Assembly: GCA_033032175.1 (NCBI GenBank)
Contig: CM065314.1
Coordinates: forward strand, 434,001 to 498,000
DNA from: Saturnia japonica
Taxonomy: Eukaryota > Arthropoda > Insecta > Lepidoptera > Saturniidae
Length of the DNA: 64,000 nt
Reading direction: 5' to 3'
In this document: positions 33,947 to 47,307 of the stretch, piece after piece
How positions within the stretch are numbered: the first letter of the stretch is position 1
Layout: the number at the start of each line of letters is the position of its first letter
Made by a program: the position numbers and the translations under genes
Notes under the pieces: model-generated
The model's database searches: none
Told to the model about the DNA's origin: nothing
The model's input: only the letters and a program-made list of their open reading frames with translations

Positions 33947-35466
33947 GTAAGTATAATATATATATATCCGTTCAAGGCGTGTATAGTCATGTAGTATAGT
34001 ATCATAGTGTATAGGGTATAGTATTACAAGTCGACTTACATGAAAACTGACAACTGGGTTTTATAATTTATATGATGAATAACTGAGTAAGCCGATAGAC
34101 TTACTTATTATTGATACACCGCACTTGAAAATTTTATAATGGTCGCCCTGAAACTGTGTATTTTCGAATTTTCATCTTATTTACTTGAGTGAGAACCAGT
34201 CTTCCACTAGGCTTAGCGTATTACCATCTTAGGGCAGATCGTAACATAACACCAGGTGAGATTGTGGCCATAAGGCTAAACCTATAACGATAAAGAAATA
34301 TCATTATTTATTTTATTGTAGAACTCAAATGTCAGATCTCCCCACGCCGCCTCTACACAATCCGGCCGGAACGCTAATAATTATTTAGTTTATGTTGCAC
34401 ATTTACAATTATAGATTTGTCTTCAATACATGTTAATAAACTACAATTATTGTTATTTTTTAGAGTTTGAAGAAACCCTTACTAGAGGGCGGCGGAGAGT
34501 CACAAGTGCTAGACGAGGCGCCCTAGCTTAAACCGCTCTAGTTCAAGGTTGCCTTAAGGGCGCGTTATCATGCATCGAAATATACCCTGGGATTGTAACA
34601 ACTACATTATATACATTGATCACCATTCCTACAAAAGTGGGTTCGATGTCGATGTATCGACTTGAGCAGACACTAATTTTTGTATACCTGAAATATTCTA
34701 CAACATAAAAAAAGGTCGGGTTCAGTCAAGAGGTCACGACCTGTACTCGAAGCATAGAACTATTCAAAGGAGCCCTTTGTATTTTAGTCGTCTAAGTATT
34801 AATATTATTATGGACTCGATATTGAATAATATTCTCTTTATAACTGTTTATGCATATATATACTCCTTCTTTTCTAATAGATAATTTATTTTACTTTGAA
34901 CACTTACTTTAATAAATACGTAGTATACTTAAATTGTAATCCTTATATGAAACTTGCGTATAAATATATGTAGTTGTGAGTCTTTATAAATATAATAAAG
35001 GAACGTTTATAGGAGACAACAATGATAATCAATAATAGGTGGCATATTATGCTATATTTTTAACAACTTTTATTTTTGCTGCCATGTAAGATAATAAGTA
35101 GCTTTAGTTATAGGTAAGCCGTTGATGTGCTAGAATAATCTATAATAATAAATTAGTTGTTCTCCGTCAGTAGGTAATTGTAATTTTTTTTTTAATTTCC
35201 AGATAGATATACTATATAACACTAGAAAGTCTGGAAAAATTGCTAACTTAAAAAGGCAATCCAGGGTCATTTAACCCATGACTGTTGTTTACATTCTAAT
35301 TATGTATATAAGCGTAATACAATTGTAAAAATAATAGGTTGTTTTAAATGGAATAAAGGGAAATGATATAATCAGTATAAATTAATTAAAAAATAAATTC
35401 ATCACTAGTCAAAAAGAAAGTCCTAACTGTAAACAAATAAACACTCTGATTGATTCCAACTTCCAT

Positions 35467-35469
<3 letters not shown>
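33947..35469. other. Probable intron sequence of gene 2, no exon recognised
   Basis: Acceptor-like sites at about 34,463 and 35,202 were tested. Joining exon 2 to either gives an immediate or early stop. Confidence 0.35.

Positions 35470-35506
<37 letters not shown>
35470..35506. repeat. (AC)n microsatellite
   Basis: About 18 uninterrupted AC units. Confidence 0.95.
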
Positions 35507-35507
<1 letters not shown>

Positions 35508-37044
35508 TTTATTAGATTTATTTTTACAAAGGGTTTGATAGCAATTACGTACGTCTCTTTCTCGATTCAGTTTCTAACGTATCAATAAAGTTCTAAATAC
35601 TATGTTTTATGTTATTTATTTTTTGGTAGAAGTCCCGTTTATTTAGTGCAGATATGTTCATGAATTTTTCTCTAATTAGACTTCATGCATAGGACAGTAA
35701 TCTTGGCTGTTCAGTCAAAACACTATGACTTTCTCTGTGATATGCCACTACAGAACTATTTTCAAATATACCACATTCCATCTGGTGATATATTATTATT
35801 GAGGTTTATTTTCAGAAAGTGTTATTTGAATCCTAAATACTCGTCTCAATACGATCTTCCTTTAGTTTGTTCATTTTTTTTTTTTCCATGCTGTATCCGT
35901 AGACGTTACCACTAAGCCATAACTGCTCTAATGGCAGCTAATGAAACATTACTGTCTGAAGCGTCACTAGAACTTGACTATGGAACAAGAGTATACATAA
36001 TACGTAAAACTATATTCAAATTCTGATAGTAATAGCACAGTTTCAACTTATTTCACTTTTAACTTATGTTTTTTTTATTTATGTTTGTGTGATCATATTA
36101 CCATGTAGATACTTTTGTTGTTATAACAATTAAAATTAATTAAATGTCACGAAGTAATCAGTAATGCAAGTTCAAATTTGGGACCTATGACCCCTGCTGC
36201 CGTGCTAGTGATAAAGGATAGTGATATGAATATACCTTCAAAAATATTTAAAAGTAATTCTAAAAAAAAAAAACTTCTATTAATTATCAAATGAGTCTGA
36301 TCTGATTTTGTAGACGGGAAGCATACGATATTTCATAATTGGTAGGCTATAAACAGCAATCGTAAAAAAATTGTTCTCAATCTATTTTGATGAAATTTTG
36401 TACATGGGAAGTATATCGTTTCTCAATTGTGGGTTAGTTCCCAGTTTCCTAGGTCCAACCCTTAAAAGTAATAAGTATAAAATGAATACTAGTGAAATAG
36501 AAATGAAATATCTTCGAACAGATACAAATAATATGACAGTACAATGATTATAAATATGGAAATTATGTGCACCGATAACGTATTGCGCTGCCGTTAATCG
36601 ATGCGGTGCCGCGTGATTAAACCGTTTATTGGTCTTGTCCCAATCCTATAAGAGGCAGCGATTAATTCGGAATTGTAAGTGGTGGTACAATTTATGTAGT
36701 ACAAGCGATTATGTAATGTGTATTGATACGCCTCAGAATGATTGAATTGTCAATAAAATGAGTAAAATTGTAATACGGCAACATGTACTAGTTCTAAGTA
36801 TTATATGGTTGAAAGGAAGTTTCAAAATGTACGAAAGACACTCTTATCATTCGCAATCTACGAATAAGGCGTCTCTGTTTATATCCAAAATACAGTCTAT
36901 AGATATTTTTTTTATAATAACAGTACTGTTTTTTAATAAAAATACATAATAATAAAAGTTTGTATTTTATTCACTCCTCTAGCTATACAATATTATACAT
37001 ATATACTTCAAACAATATTATTTAATACAATTTTATATTTTAAA
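35507..37044. other. Non-coding stretch with Helitron family-2 body pieces
   Basis: Two diverged copies of the segment around ATTTTGTACATGGGAAGTAT lie at about 36,300-36,430, as in the body of Helitron family 2. No exon was supported. Confidence 0.4.
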
Positions 37045-37415
37045 CTAACTGTGCCCATGGTTTCGCTCACGTGGACTACAGAATGCTCGCGCGAATCTTG
37101 CTCCCCCGCTCCCGACTATTTTGAAGACAAAAATGCTTATTTTGGGTGTTCCCTAGAAGATAGATGTATACTCTCCCGAAGTTTTTTGTAGGTCTTTTTA
37201 GTGCCTATAATTATGTGGTACATTAATTTGCTATATCTCTTATAGTTTACTCAGCATAAGCCATTTGAGCGCCAGAATTGATTCATCATAACCAGTTTTT
37301 TTAATTGTGCGGAACCCTAATTCTTTTTGTAAAATAAAGGTAGCCTAAGTTACTTCCTATAAATTCAGCTAACTACCAGTGAAAGTCCCATCGAAATCGG
37401 TCCAACCGTTTCGGA
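37045..37415 (-). mobile_element. Helitron family 1, 5'-truncated copy
   Basis: In plus sense it begins CTAACTGTGCCCATGGTTTC, with CTAG decayed to CTAA. It continues through GTGTTCCCTAGAAGATAGAT, GCGGAACCCTAATTCTTTTT and CCAACCGTTTCGGA, then breaks off, so ~130 bp of the 5' end are missing. Confidence 0.65.
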
Positions 37416-38079
37416 TATATGAAAATATTCTCATGAATCAATATAATCCACTTCAATGTACAAAGAATTTAATTTTTTCTTCATCACGAGCCCCTACCTA
37501 ATAGAGACAATTTTATGATTACAAAAAAACATAGATTACTCGTAAATAAAACAAATTTATTTATTGTATGTAATAAATTAATTTTATCGTATTTATAATT
37601 TATCGACATTTATACGGAATAAACCCTTATCACTAATAAAAAACACACGACGCCATTTTGAAATGTCAATCTCTCGCACCGGGCCAGCTAAGTTTGTCTC
37701 ACTCTACATAATTATTTTTATTTTATTACGAGTTCTCAGGAAGTTTTTATGACAATATGCAATTTGGTAGATTGATAACGTAATTTACAACATCCATAAT
37801 TTTTTTAGAGTTCTTATTTTAGCGCCCTCTATTGATTTTTCTGTACGATCTTGAAACGTAATTTGTCGTAATTGATCATTCAAAATTATTTCCATACTGT
37901 TTGTACAGAGGCCAATAAACGAAATAATTTAATTTCCGAGACTAAAGTAACCTAACAGTCACAAAACGTCATAACTGTTGTATAAAAAATTTTTTATTTT
38001 GTATCTTAATACCAAGGTGATAAAGTTTATTCTTCCGTGGCAATAAACCTCTTTTGTGCCCTATATTTTTAGAATAAAA
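37416..38079. other. Non-coding gap
   Basis: AT-rich; no gene or clear repeat identified. Confidence 0.35.
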
Positions 38080-38352
38080 CTTGTGATACCTGAAGTGTTA
38101 ATTCATAACCGTTTCTAACAAAATTATGTACCATAGGAAGTATAAGTTATTTTATAATCGACAGGCAATAATCGAAAGGATAGTTGAGTAGGATCTAGAA
38201 TAAAAAAAATATTGTATTCCTTCAAAACTGATTATCATGAAATTTTGTACACAGGAAGTATAAGTCATTCCACATATATATAAATTAACTTATTAGCTTA
38301 AAATACAATTATGGGATGAAAATAATTATTGTTTAATAAACGCGTGCGCTAG
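38080..38352 (+). mobile_element. Helitron family 2, 3' part
   Basis: The body shows GTACACAGGAAGTATAAGTC and TTATTGTTTAATAAACGCGT, ending GCGCTAG at 38,352. It is in the opposite orientation to the copies at 5175 and 24,624. The GC-rich end segment is shortened here. Confidence 0.55.
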
Positions 38353-38530
38353 TATTATATGCATTTGTAGTATTATAAAAATTTCGTGTTTGTTGAACTA
38401 GGCGACATGAATACACCGATATGTGTATCGATATCGACATTAAAGCCGAGTCAGTACATGGTGCAGCACTATTACACGCACACTAATGTATTTTGTTTGT
38501 TGGTGCGCCCAAATCTACCCTTTGCTGATC
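38353..38530 (+). repeat. Dispersed unit next to Helitron family-2 end, copy 3
   Basis: Directly follows the Helitron CTAG and matches the reverse complement of 4884-5050 and 24,446-24,620, with GTGTATCGATATCGACATTA and GCGCCCAAATCTACCC. Confidence 0.6.
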
Positions 38531-40033
38531 TATATTATACTATATATAAGGTTCAAATATATTGAACGCGTCTTGACAAAATATTAAATCTGTTAAGAGT
38601 CTGTGAGCCCAATAATGGAGTCCGATGTTTTTTTTTGTATTTGTGATCGTTCCTCTATTAAGCCACTTTGTGCGTCTTTCTTCCATTAGTACAGCCAATA
38701 TCTAATAACTTGACTCCCGTGAATGACAATTTTACATACATTTTGTGTCAAGGGTTGATTCATAGTAAAGATTTATGCATTCTCAAGTTGTGACGTAAAG
38801 CCGCGATGTCGCGATGGCTCAGTGGTAGCGCGTTCGAATTCAGTTCGTGTAAATTGAACTAGCTAAGGAATTTATCTATTTATAGAAATTTTTCTTAATT
38901 TTTTTTTTTATGTCTAAAATGCACCAATGGCTTGTCATTGACTGACTAAGAAATAATGAACAAAAGACCCTTTGCTGCGGGCTCCGAAATTCCAATATTT
39001 CAGTTTAACGGTAGAGCTGGTACCTATCACTGCACCATCGAGCCCGTAAACATATTATTTAAAATAATAATATATTATAATCGTTATAACTATTAGTAAA
39101 TAAATAAAATAAATTCAACTTACAAATAAAATCTCGTAAATAAACGTGCGACAGGTGCGAACACTTTTTTAAGCCAGTTCTATGAAAAACGAACGAGACG
39201 CGCGTCATACGCTATGTTGGTAGTTCGAGTGGAACGTTTTTGATAGAACAGGTAGAAACGATTCGATACCGCCCTTTGATCGATACTAAGTACTCATTCA
39301 GGTATCGAATTAAATTATCGATTCCTCATTCGATACCACTTCAAAGGTTCGTTAGTTGTGAGTGCTAAAATCAACCTTCTATGTATGAATTCCAATAATT
39401 GCTCTAGAGATCTAGTCTTCTTACGTAGCCTAGCATTTTATGTTTAATGTTTTGAGTAATTGTATTAGTGAAAAGCCGAACAACAGCATTATGGTGCCTT
39501 GATCGCCACTATTATTGTTTGTAGCAAACTAGAATTAATATTATGTCGACAGATAATTGTACGAGCCGTCAGTTTTGCAATTTAATCAGATTGTGAATTG
39601 ATGCAAGATCGAAAGCGGACATTAAAATTCACAATCTCTCGGTTACATTTTCGTAGGTTTACAAGCTAACTGGATTGGGTAGGTTCTAGATTGAAATTGT
39701 CATCATAGCGCGGGAGCCAAACGAGCGAAGCGAGCGGGCTACGGCAGCCCAGGATTTTGCTTGTTTCCATAGTATGACATAGTTCTGTTAAACTTGATTG
39801 AGTTAAGAAAGTAAATATTGCAGCTATAAAACCTAATAGATGATTTGTTATTTGGTAGTAACCTATAGGGTAATCTAGAAGAACATTCCAAGTCGACCTT
39901 CATCAACCCAAAAAAAAAATGAAACAGCGTAAATTGTTAACACTTCTATTTACTTGAACAACAATTTAATATTATAAAACCAGAGATTTAACGATACCGA
40001 CATGGTATAAATATATATATATTTTTTTACTAT
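38531..40033. other. Non-coding stretch with a tRNA-like fragment
   Basis: GATGGCTCAGTGGTAGCGCG at 38,813-38,832 looks like a tRNA A-box region, with no full tRNA around it. At 39,706-39,760 the GC-rich word GAGCGAAGCGAGCGGGCT resembles the 3' segment of Helitrons. No gene. Confidence 0.35.
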
Positions 40034-40320
40034 AGAAAGGCTTGCGTTTGACCACTATCTTGCCTGATCGTAAGTGATGATGTGGTCTACGATGGAGCAC
40101 GCTTACCTGGAAGGTACCTATTCACTCGAGACTTGAAGTTACCCAGGGGTATAATTATCGGGAAATACGAAATCCGGCAAAGTGGTCCACTCTTTAGCGG
40201 TGCCCATTATAAATGTGCTAGTAAAACGCTTTGTGCGCACTGGTGGAATATCTACCATAAATCGATGACGCTTCGCCGTGTCTCTTGTCGTCCGATGGTG
40301 GAAAGGGGATAGGGAAATTA
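40034..40320 (+). repeat. Probable dispersed repeat with a long open frame
   Basis: The segment from GAAAGGCTTGCGTTTGACCA to about 40,320 is GC-richer than its flanks. It resembles a repeat I associate with lepidopteran genomes. The 76-residue frame across it has no domain signal, so I treat it as repeat and not as a gene. No second copy lies in this window. Confidence 0.35.
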
Positions 40321-40573
40321 TCTAAGCGTAGTGCTATTATTTTACACCTATTAATTATTAATTTTGATTTGTTATTCTTTTCAGTACCACTCTTTTTGGG
40401 GCTGTGTTTATGTTAAAAAAATAATATGAAATAACCAATTTATATAATGCTCTGTTTATATAGTACAATAATATCTTCAGGGTATTGTTGAGGCTGCCGG
40501 CTGCCTCGGCACTGTAGTGCATGTGGTAGCTCTAATGGTGTTCTGAAAATATTATCAAATAGACCGGTCCCTT

Positions 40574-40746
40574 ATTACGTATGTCGCAATAGCAAAGCGA
40601 TAGCAGAAATCGTTGAATATTTGCTTAGAAATCGCAAATTAGTATTACGTAACACCCATAATGTATCAAACACAATCTGATTTTGCAATTTCGAAGTAAA
40701 TATTTAGCGATTTCTTCTATCGCTTTGCTATTGCGAAATACGTAAT
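40574..40746. mobile_element. Hairpin-forming (foldback) element
   Basis: It starts ATTACGTATGTCGCAATAGC and ends GCTATTGCGAAATACGTAAT. Arms of ~65 bp pair with few mismatches (core CGCAATAGCAAAGCGATAG) around a ~40 nt loop. It codes for nothing. Either a miniature palindromic transposon or a small-RNA hairpin. Confidence 0.65.
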
Positions 40747-42264
40747 TGATGGGGGCAGATAGTTTGTTCCTTCATCATTGCACTGAATTAATAAAAAACG
40801 TATGTACCTATGCAAATTACTGATTTTGCTTGTGTATGTAAATATTCGTAAAATGTTTTTTGGCCTTGCTAACATAGGCTAAGTTAACATATGTAAATCT
40901 GAAATAAATATAAATATTATTATTAATAAAGATTACCAATCACCCAAAAAACTTTCGATATTATTTATCGTTGTATTTCTAGTTCAAACCAGGATTTATA
41001 TACCCAGCACCTTCTAAAATGTATCTGTAATTCAACTATGCATAAGTGGTGCTCCTAACATACCTACTTATAATTTATCCCACTCTTTCTACTAACTGCC
41101 GCTAAACATAAGATACCGTCAGATTACTACTGTCATCGGTAGTCAACAGTTATCAACTTTGCCTACAGAGTTTCTTAATTAACCGGATTCGCTAGTTTAT
41201 CACTGGAAGTTGGCAATATTCAGTATTTTAAAATATGATTTTAACATCTTGTAACTAGTTCATTTTATTATTAAAGTATCTGGGTGACCGAGCTGCGCTC
41301 GGTGTCTTATGAATAAAAAAAGAAAATCGTCTATCTAGGGGACAAGTCCGGTGAAGATGTAAAAGCCGCAGCGGCTTCAGGGCCCCTAAGGCTAACAGAA
41401 TAGCCAGATCTAAAAAAAAATCGTCTATCTAGGTAAATTTGGAATATAAAACATTATCTAAATGCAAAGTTTCATCGAAATCGTTAAGCCGTTTTCGATA
41501 AACCAATTTCTTATATATATACAAGAATTGCTCACTTAATATTATAATATAAATGTAAGGCTAACAATAATTGTGATGGTCACATCACTAAAAAAGCCAC
41601 TTTGAACTGGAAATGCTAAGCAAGTTAATTTTACTGAACATAATTAAACCAGAATGCACCCTTACTTACCCTTGTACTAATTTTATCATTAGTAATTGTC
41701 GTTTAAATACCATGATTCCTAGGATATGTTTTTGTGTGCGGAAGATGCGAGGTCGCGCGGTTTCCGCGTTTCCCGCCAATTACCGAGCAATGGCGTCGTT
41801 GCAGCGTACAAAATGGCTGCAAAATACCGGACACGTTTGGGTGCTTCTTTCTTACTCATTGTGTGTTTATTTGAACTGTAAAAATTTGTAAATTAAAGTA
41901 GTTTACGTTAATGTCTGTTATATTATTTTTTGTAACTTACTAATGGTTCTATCGTGAGGTTTGACGTCAGGATTGTGTAAAAAAATCACTGGTTGGTCTC
42001 GGTTTAACCGTTTCAGATTTAATTACCGTAACAATTATTTATATTAGGTTTTTCTGTCGTTTACTAATTCGGTTCGGTAGATTCTCATATTATTATTACA
42101 ATGAGTGAACTTTAATGGATTCAGACTAGATTAACCAGACCATAATCGTTGGCGGTGGCGAGAAGCAAATCCCTAACATCTACGACTTTAGTCAAACGTA
42201 AGCGTAGTTAAGCATAAAAAGTTAACTTTACAATAGCCATATTATAATGATGATGGACCAGTGG
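40747..42264. other. Non-coding stretch with repeat pieces and a GC-rich patch
   Basis: From 41,278 a repeat begins CTGGGTGACCGAGCT; the word recurs at 44,161. It runs to about 41,540 and includes GGCTTCAGGGCCCC, shared with 14.8 and 52.9 kb. The patch at 41,740-41,830 is CpG-rich with ACAAAATGGCTGC, a YY1-like word, and might be a promoter. The open frame over it has no recognisable domain. Confidence 0.35.
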
Positions 42265-42651
42265 TAGGGTTGCCAACCCTACTATATGATAAACAGCATT
42301 AGGTGGCTTACTAAAAAAAATATATATACACGAAACAGAAAAATTTTGATTGCAAAAAAAATCGGCAACTTTATTTATTTCAAAATGTTTAAAGGTAAAA
42401 CGTAACACTAAACACTTTTCTTTCTAAACACTTAGTTAGTACCTATGTCTTATCAATTTGATTACTTGTCATTATCATCAATATGTGTCTATCAAACAGT
42501 AAAAAAATTTCCTTTAAAAAACTTAAAAAGTAAAATATTTATTTGTAACCTACAATATTTTTTATTATTTTTCTGCCAACTGCAATTTTTGTTTTGCAAG
42601 TTATAACCGCGAAAATACTTTATTTGATATTTTAAAAAATTGGCAACCCTA
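42265..42651. mobile_element. MITE with TAGGGTTGCCAA ends
   Basis: TAGGGTTGCCAA at 42,265 and TTGGCAACCCTA ending at 42,651 are perfect inverted ends. The flanks GTGG and GTCG may be a decayed 4 bp target duplication. A lone AGGGTTGCCA also occurs at 29,183. 387 bp, no transposase. Confidence 0.6.
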
Positions 42652-43254
42652 GTCGTTATTCGCGTATTGGGTACTGCGTAGACCAATGTAGCATCGAATT
42701 TTAAAATAAGCCTTAATTTTCAGTGAAAGAACACCACCCTCGAGTTGAAAATCATTTACTTTTGCGAGCTATTTCCTTTAGGTTTAACATATCGGCAAGA
42801 TATTTCTTTAATATCAGAGAATTTGTTCAAAAAGCTACAACATATAAAATACACATTTAAATAAAAACATTTTTAACCCAGTTCTAATTCTAACATACTT
42901 GGGTGATCAAAACCAAGAAAATTTTCTAGACTTCATAATCAATATTTCGCACTCCCCCAACGTAAATACCTATAATATTATCAGTTTTGTTACCTATCTG
43001 TTATCATAATAACGTTGTCGCTTGTTATGTCTGTAACGGATTTTTCTTCAGAAACAATGAAGTAAAATTCTTGATATCCGGAAAACGATGCTATTGTCTT
43101 TACAAGGACTCAAAGCAACCCGCGGAGTTCTAAGTAAACAAATTGCTTTTTATATGATTCTGCGTCTGTATGTGTTGCGTCATTAATTCCCACGTTAAAT
43201 AAAATGGATCCTTAATACGTAGTTATTGTTTTTACTTGTTATTACTGTTTAATA
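42652..43254. other. Non-coding gap
   Basis: No feature supported. Confidence 0.35.
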
Positions 43255-43743
43255 TCTATACAATTAATAAAATTGAAATGTCATAACAGCTTTTTACTAA
43301 ATGCATATGAAAGTATAAAGGCGATATTTTTAATTTTTGTCTGTTTGTCTGATTGTTCCGGGTAATCTGTGAAAAGGTTGGACCTATTACGACGGAACTT
43401 TCACTGATGTTATATGGAGTAACTTAGTCTACTTTTATTTTAGAAAAATAATTAGGGTTCCGCGCAAATAAAAAAATACTGACACGGAAATCGATATGAA
43501 TCAATTCGGGCGCTTATTAAACTATAAGACATATTATATAACAAATTAAAGTCGGTACTATAATTGTAGATCCTAAAAAGTCCTACAAAAAAGTCAGCGA
43601 GAGCATATGCCTATCTTCTAAGGATTACCCACAATGAGCAATTTTGTTTTTAAAATAGCCAGGAAAGGAGTAGCAATATTCGCGCGTGTGTCTGATTGAC
43701 GGCATTCTGTAATCCACGCGAGCGCAGCAGCGATTACATCTAG
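43255..43743 (+). mobile_element. Helitron family 1, full-length copy
   Basis: A|TCTATACAATTAATAAAATT opens it and GATTACATCTAG|T closes it, with the family body between. The 3' end is more diverged than usual. Confidence 0.7.
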
Positions 43744-44879
43744 TATTATATAAAATAATTAGTATTTATTATTTATATTAATTAATTTAGACAATTATGT
43801 ACGCGAATTAATACTATAGTACCATAAACGTACAATAGATGGCATACAATTCTTTTCGACAATTAATGATAGTATTTCATGAAGTTAAGCTGTATTAAAT
43901 TGAAGAAGACACGAGTGAAGTCTTGCGAAACATCTAGTTGTTCATAAAAATATGTAATGAAATGTGTAGTGAAATTAACATTGTGGTAGGGCTTCTCCTA
44001 ATTCCCGCCTGCCTATATAGCTACCTATCAACCTCAAGTTCAAAATCCGACGTCAAGCACCTATAAGTTTGTACCGGAAGCTACAATTGAGAGCCAGTTC
44101 TTCCACTGTTTAGTGTTTAGCGTGTTACCATCTTGGCCACATCATCAATTATTAATAAAATCTGGGTGACCGAGCTGACTGACGACGTTTTAATACGCAC
44201 TACAGTTTAAGCCATCTGTTGGCGAGTATCGTAAATGATAAAATAATGCAGTTATACGTTAAACAAGTTAAATAGTATAAGTATTGGACAATAGATGGCA
44301 GTTATGGTCCATTTGAAATCACTAAATTGTTTGTGCCTATTATTTTCGAACTGAATAAATGAATCGAAAAGGGATGACAATTATATAAAGTGTATCTTTT
44401 TTAGAATATAAACATTTTTAATTTAAATCTTGAGGAATATTATCGAAAATAACCTACTCTTAATTTTTCATAGGTACACTAATTCTGTTAGTTCATATAA
44501 TAAATACACTCCAGAGGGTCCAGGCAGAATGCAATAGTAACAGTGCCTCGAAATCTTTCAGGCTACTTGACACATAATTTCGTATCTAATTATCTTAATG
44601 GTTTACGCGAGAAAAAGTATTTGATAAAAAATAATACTATGTATTATTAATATTACATGATATTATGTAATTATTATTGTCATAGTACCTATTATAATAT
44701 TAATTATTTATTAAGGACAATACGTTCATATACATCTTGGAATTTCAATCAACAGGCATAATTTCAATATCAGAAATAAATATCAACTAATCATTCCATC
44801 TTCTTGACTTAGTAACTTAGTAAATGTTTTTTTAGGTTCTACAATAAACTCAAAGAATCAAGTAAAGCAAGTTATATTG
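43744..44879. other. Non-coding gap
   Basis: AT-rich; a CTGGGTGACCGAGCT repeat word lies at 44,161. No gene. Confidence 0.35.
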
Positions 44880-45135
44880 TCGATAGGGTTATTATAGGGC
44901 GGATCATTACGTGAATGGTGATGATGTCTGGACGTGATTAAATTCGTTGATTGATTGAAATGATAATAACTGTAAACAATATCATTAAATACTGTAAAAA
45001 ACAGATGTAAAAAACTTGATAAGCCCGAACTTGTGGGTTCTTTTCGATGACTGGGATGTTTCCAAACTGAGTAGTGTATCGGACATTCATAAGTGCCTTC
45101 AGAAGGCCTAGATTGAATGTGTTTGATTTTACATA
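44880..45135 (+). pseudogene. LINE 3' end fragment, copy 2
   Basis: GYYRADHYVNGDDVWT and a stop at about 44,893-44,938 match the reverse transcriptase tail at 9.1 kb. They are followed by the same 3' UTR (TTCGATGACTGGGATG, GTGCCTTCAGAAGGCC). Confidence 0.6.
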
Positions 45136-45767
45136 ACAAGTTGCTGGCTTAAATGTCCAGACAGATCTATAGAAACAAACGTACCGACATCCATTCGTCC
45201 TTATGTAATGTAATATTATATTTTATTGTCATCCTTAAAATCAAGTTCATGACATCATTACCTGTGTCTACTACGAATAGGGTAACAGTGATTTATAACT
45301 TTTTTAGGAATATTTACACTTCACTCGGATTTTCAACTGATTTGAAATTCCACTTTTTACATGTTGTTTCTTGTAAAAGTTTTTAAGTAAAATTAAGTAA
45401 GTCTTCTTTTTTTGTTGTAATTTTCATTATAAACATGCACCAAGCTACGTAACCTGTTTATAAAACATATGTATTTTTTATAATAAAAATGGCTAATTTG
45501 ATTGAGTTGTTATGTATAAAATAGTATGGAATCAACTGAATCGTGACGTAGGCACCTACATATTCTATTTTTTATATAGTGAGTCACTATTTGAGACTAA
45601 AAACTGTCATATGACATAGTTAGACAACACCTCATAGGAAATGATGAATCAATCGCCGACCACCTGTTGGCATGTTTCTCCGGCGAATGTTAATCTATGC
45701 TTATCTTGTTACCATTTTCAAGTACACTTAACTTTAGATTAAAAAAAAGTAAATAATATTATTATAA
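45136..45767. other. Non-coding gap
   Basis: The 45,153-45,386 open frame shows no family signal. Confidence 0.35.
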
Positions 45768-46046
45768 TAAAGAAGAACTAACAGCGCGCATATGATACAT
45801 GAGCCATTTTTACAATTCATTCCAAGTGTAATACAGATATGCGAAACTATTATAGGCGCCATCTACATTGATAAAATAAAATAACGCAAATGTAATTTAA
45901 AAAATATAATAAGTAAGTTAAGTACAAGTAAGTTATTACAACGTATGAAAAACAAATTATAATAAAAAATAATAATTTAAATGAATACTAATATAAATAA
46001 CAGAAAATTAATGTAATTAACATTGTAACATAAAAATAATAATAAA
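45768..46046 (+). repeat. Dispersed ~270 bp repeat, copy 2
   Basis: Matches 18,277-18,557 (AATACAGATATGCGAAACTA, ATTATAGGCGCC, ATAAATAACAGAAAA). Confidence 0.65.
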
Positions 46047-46389
46047 GCAATAATAATTAAGAAATAAAACCTTCCAGAATAAACAAGATGTTTGTCCACC
46101 CTACATTACTTGGTGGTTCCCCTTGTGCTTGCGTGATGTCCATACTAACAAATTGACGGCATTTAAGATGCACCCGGGCTCTCTCAACGGCCGCCATCGG
46201 TGGTTGACCATGGTGCGGGGTCGTGTCGACGTCTCTAAACTGTCACAATGAATATTAGTTGTCTGAATTACTCAGGCAACCTTCTCGCTATGTTATTATT
46301 TAACATCTTGTACGTATCGCACTACTCACGTTGCGGGGTAAGCAGATATAAATAAATGAAAATAATTGCAATTTAATTCCCTTATTATT
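46047..46389. other. Non-coding gap, partly GC-rich
   Basis: 46,150-46,245 is GC-richer (CAACGGCCGCCATCGG). No exon signals were found. Confidence 0.3.
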
Positions 46390-46615
46390 TTCAAAATCAA
46401 AATTATCTTTATTCAATTTAGGCCCTAAGCAGGCACTTATAATCGTCAAAACACTACTGCCGGTTCGGAAAACGTCCCAGACATCGAGAATTAAGAACCG
46501 GTAAGAAATTCGATCGGGTTTATCTTTTTTTTTTGTCAACTGTACAAATGTGAATATATCAGGTACAATAATAACAATTTAGTGGATGCACAGAGAGGGC
46601 ATAGCATTAAGCTAT
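46390..46615 (-). repeat. LINE 3' UTR fragment
   Basis: ATTTAGGCCCTAAGCAGGCA, GCCGGTTCGGAAAACGTCCC and TTTAGTGGATGCACAGAGAG match the 3' tail of the LINE at 9.2 and 62.5 kb. Confidence 0.65.
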
Positions 46616-46848
46616 GGAAATAAGCGAAGTAGAGCAATCTAGAAGTGGCAATATCTGTTAACTGACGAATCTTACGTACTGCGAATGCAGCAGAGCTTAA
46701 TCGTCCCGCCAAGGTTTTAAAGTGCGGACCCCACTGTAATTTGAATCAAGTCTGGGAATGAGGAATTTCGTAATAACGCCATCTAGTATCAGAATTAAAA
46801 ATATAGAACTTCAATGTTATATCGGGAATCGATTATTTTTATTGAATA

Positions 46849-47060
46849 CTAGCTGTGCCCGCGGCTCCGCTCGCGTGGACTACAGAAGAACGCATAGTGC
46901 TTATAATAAACATAGTTTCTTAAAACTCTAATAACTTTTATAAAATTAAGATGTACCTAGTGATAATTTTTCTTTTTGACAAGGACAAAGTATGTATGCA
47001 GTTAAATAAAATAAAATTGGTCAAAATCTATCTCTATCCAGTAGTTTTTGCGTAATTGCA
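46849..47060 (-). mobile_element. Helitron-like 3' end, distinct subfamily
   Basis: In plus sense it starts CTAGCTGTGCCCGCGGCTCC, a canonical 3' terminus, but the body differs from family 1. The 5' limit is approximate. It ends ~250 bp from the stop codon of the dehydrogenase. Confidence 0.5.
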
Positions 47061-47307
47061 CGCACACGTTGCAAACCTGAATCATTTTATTTATGTAAAT
47101 AAACTTCTTCTGCAACTTATAAAACTAATTGTACAATTTTACAACTTTGATTTAACTAACGTTTACCTGTATCACGTTCTTGCCAATTGCAATCTTCATT
47201 TTATGCCTATTGTATTAAACGATGAGAATCAAACAAAATAAAAGTATTTTATGGTATTCAAATGTATTATTACAACGATAAGTATAGCTAAAGATCATCT
47301 AGAACTT

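Noticed and set aside
34463..34560. Third exon of the gene starting at 33,237
   Set aside because: Joining exon 2 to this acceptor creates a stop at once; the shifted acceptor also gives a stop.
35470..35506. AC repeat as a structured or regulatory element
   Set aside because: It is a plain dinucleotide microsatellite with no further structure around it.
40082..40312. 76-residue open frame as a gene
   Set aside because: It lies on what looks like a dispersed repeat and has no domain or splice context.
41613..41891. 92-residue plus-strand frame
   Set aside because: The CpG-rich patch explains the lack of stops. No motif was seen, and no exon limit fits the phase of gene 2.
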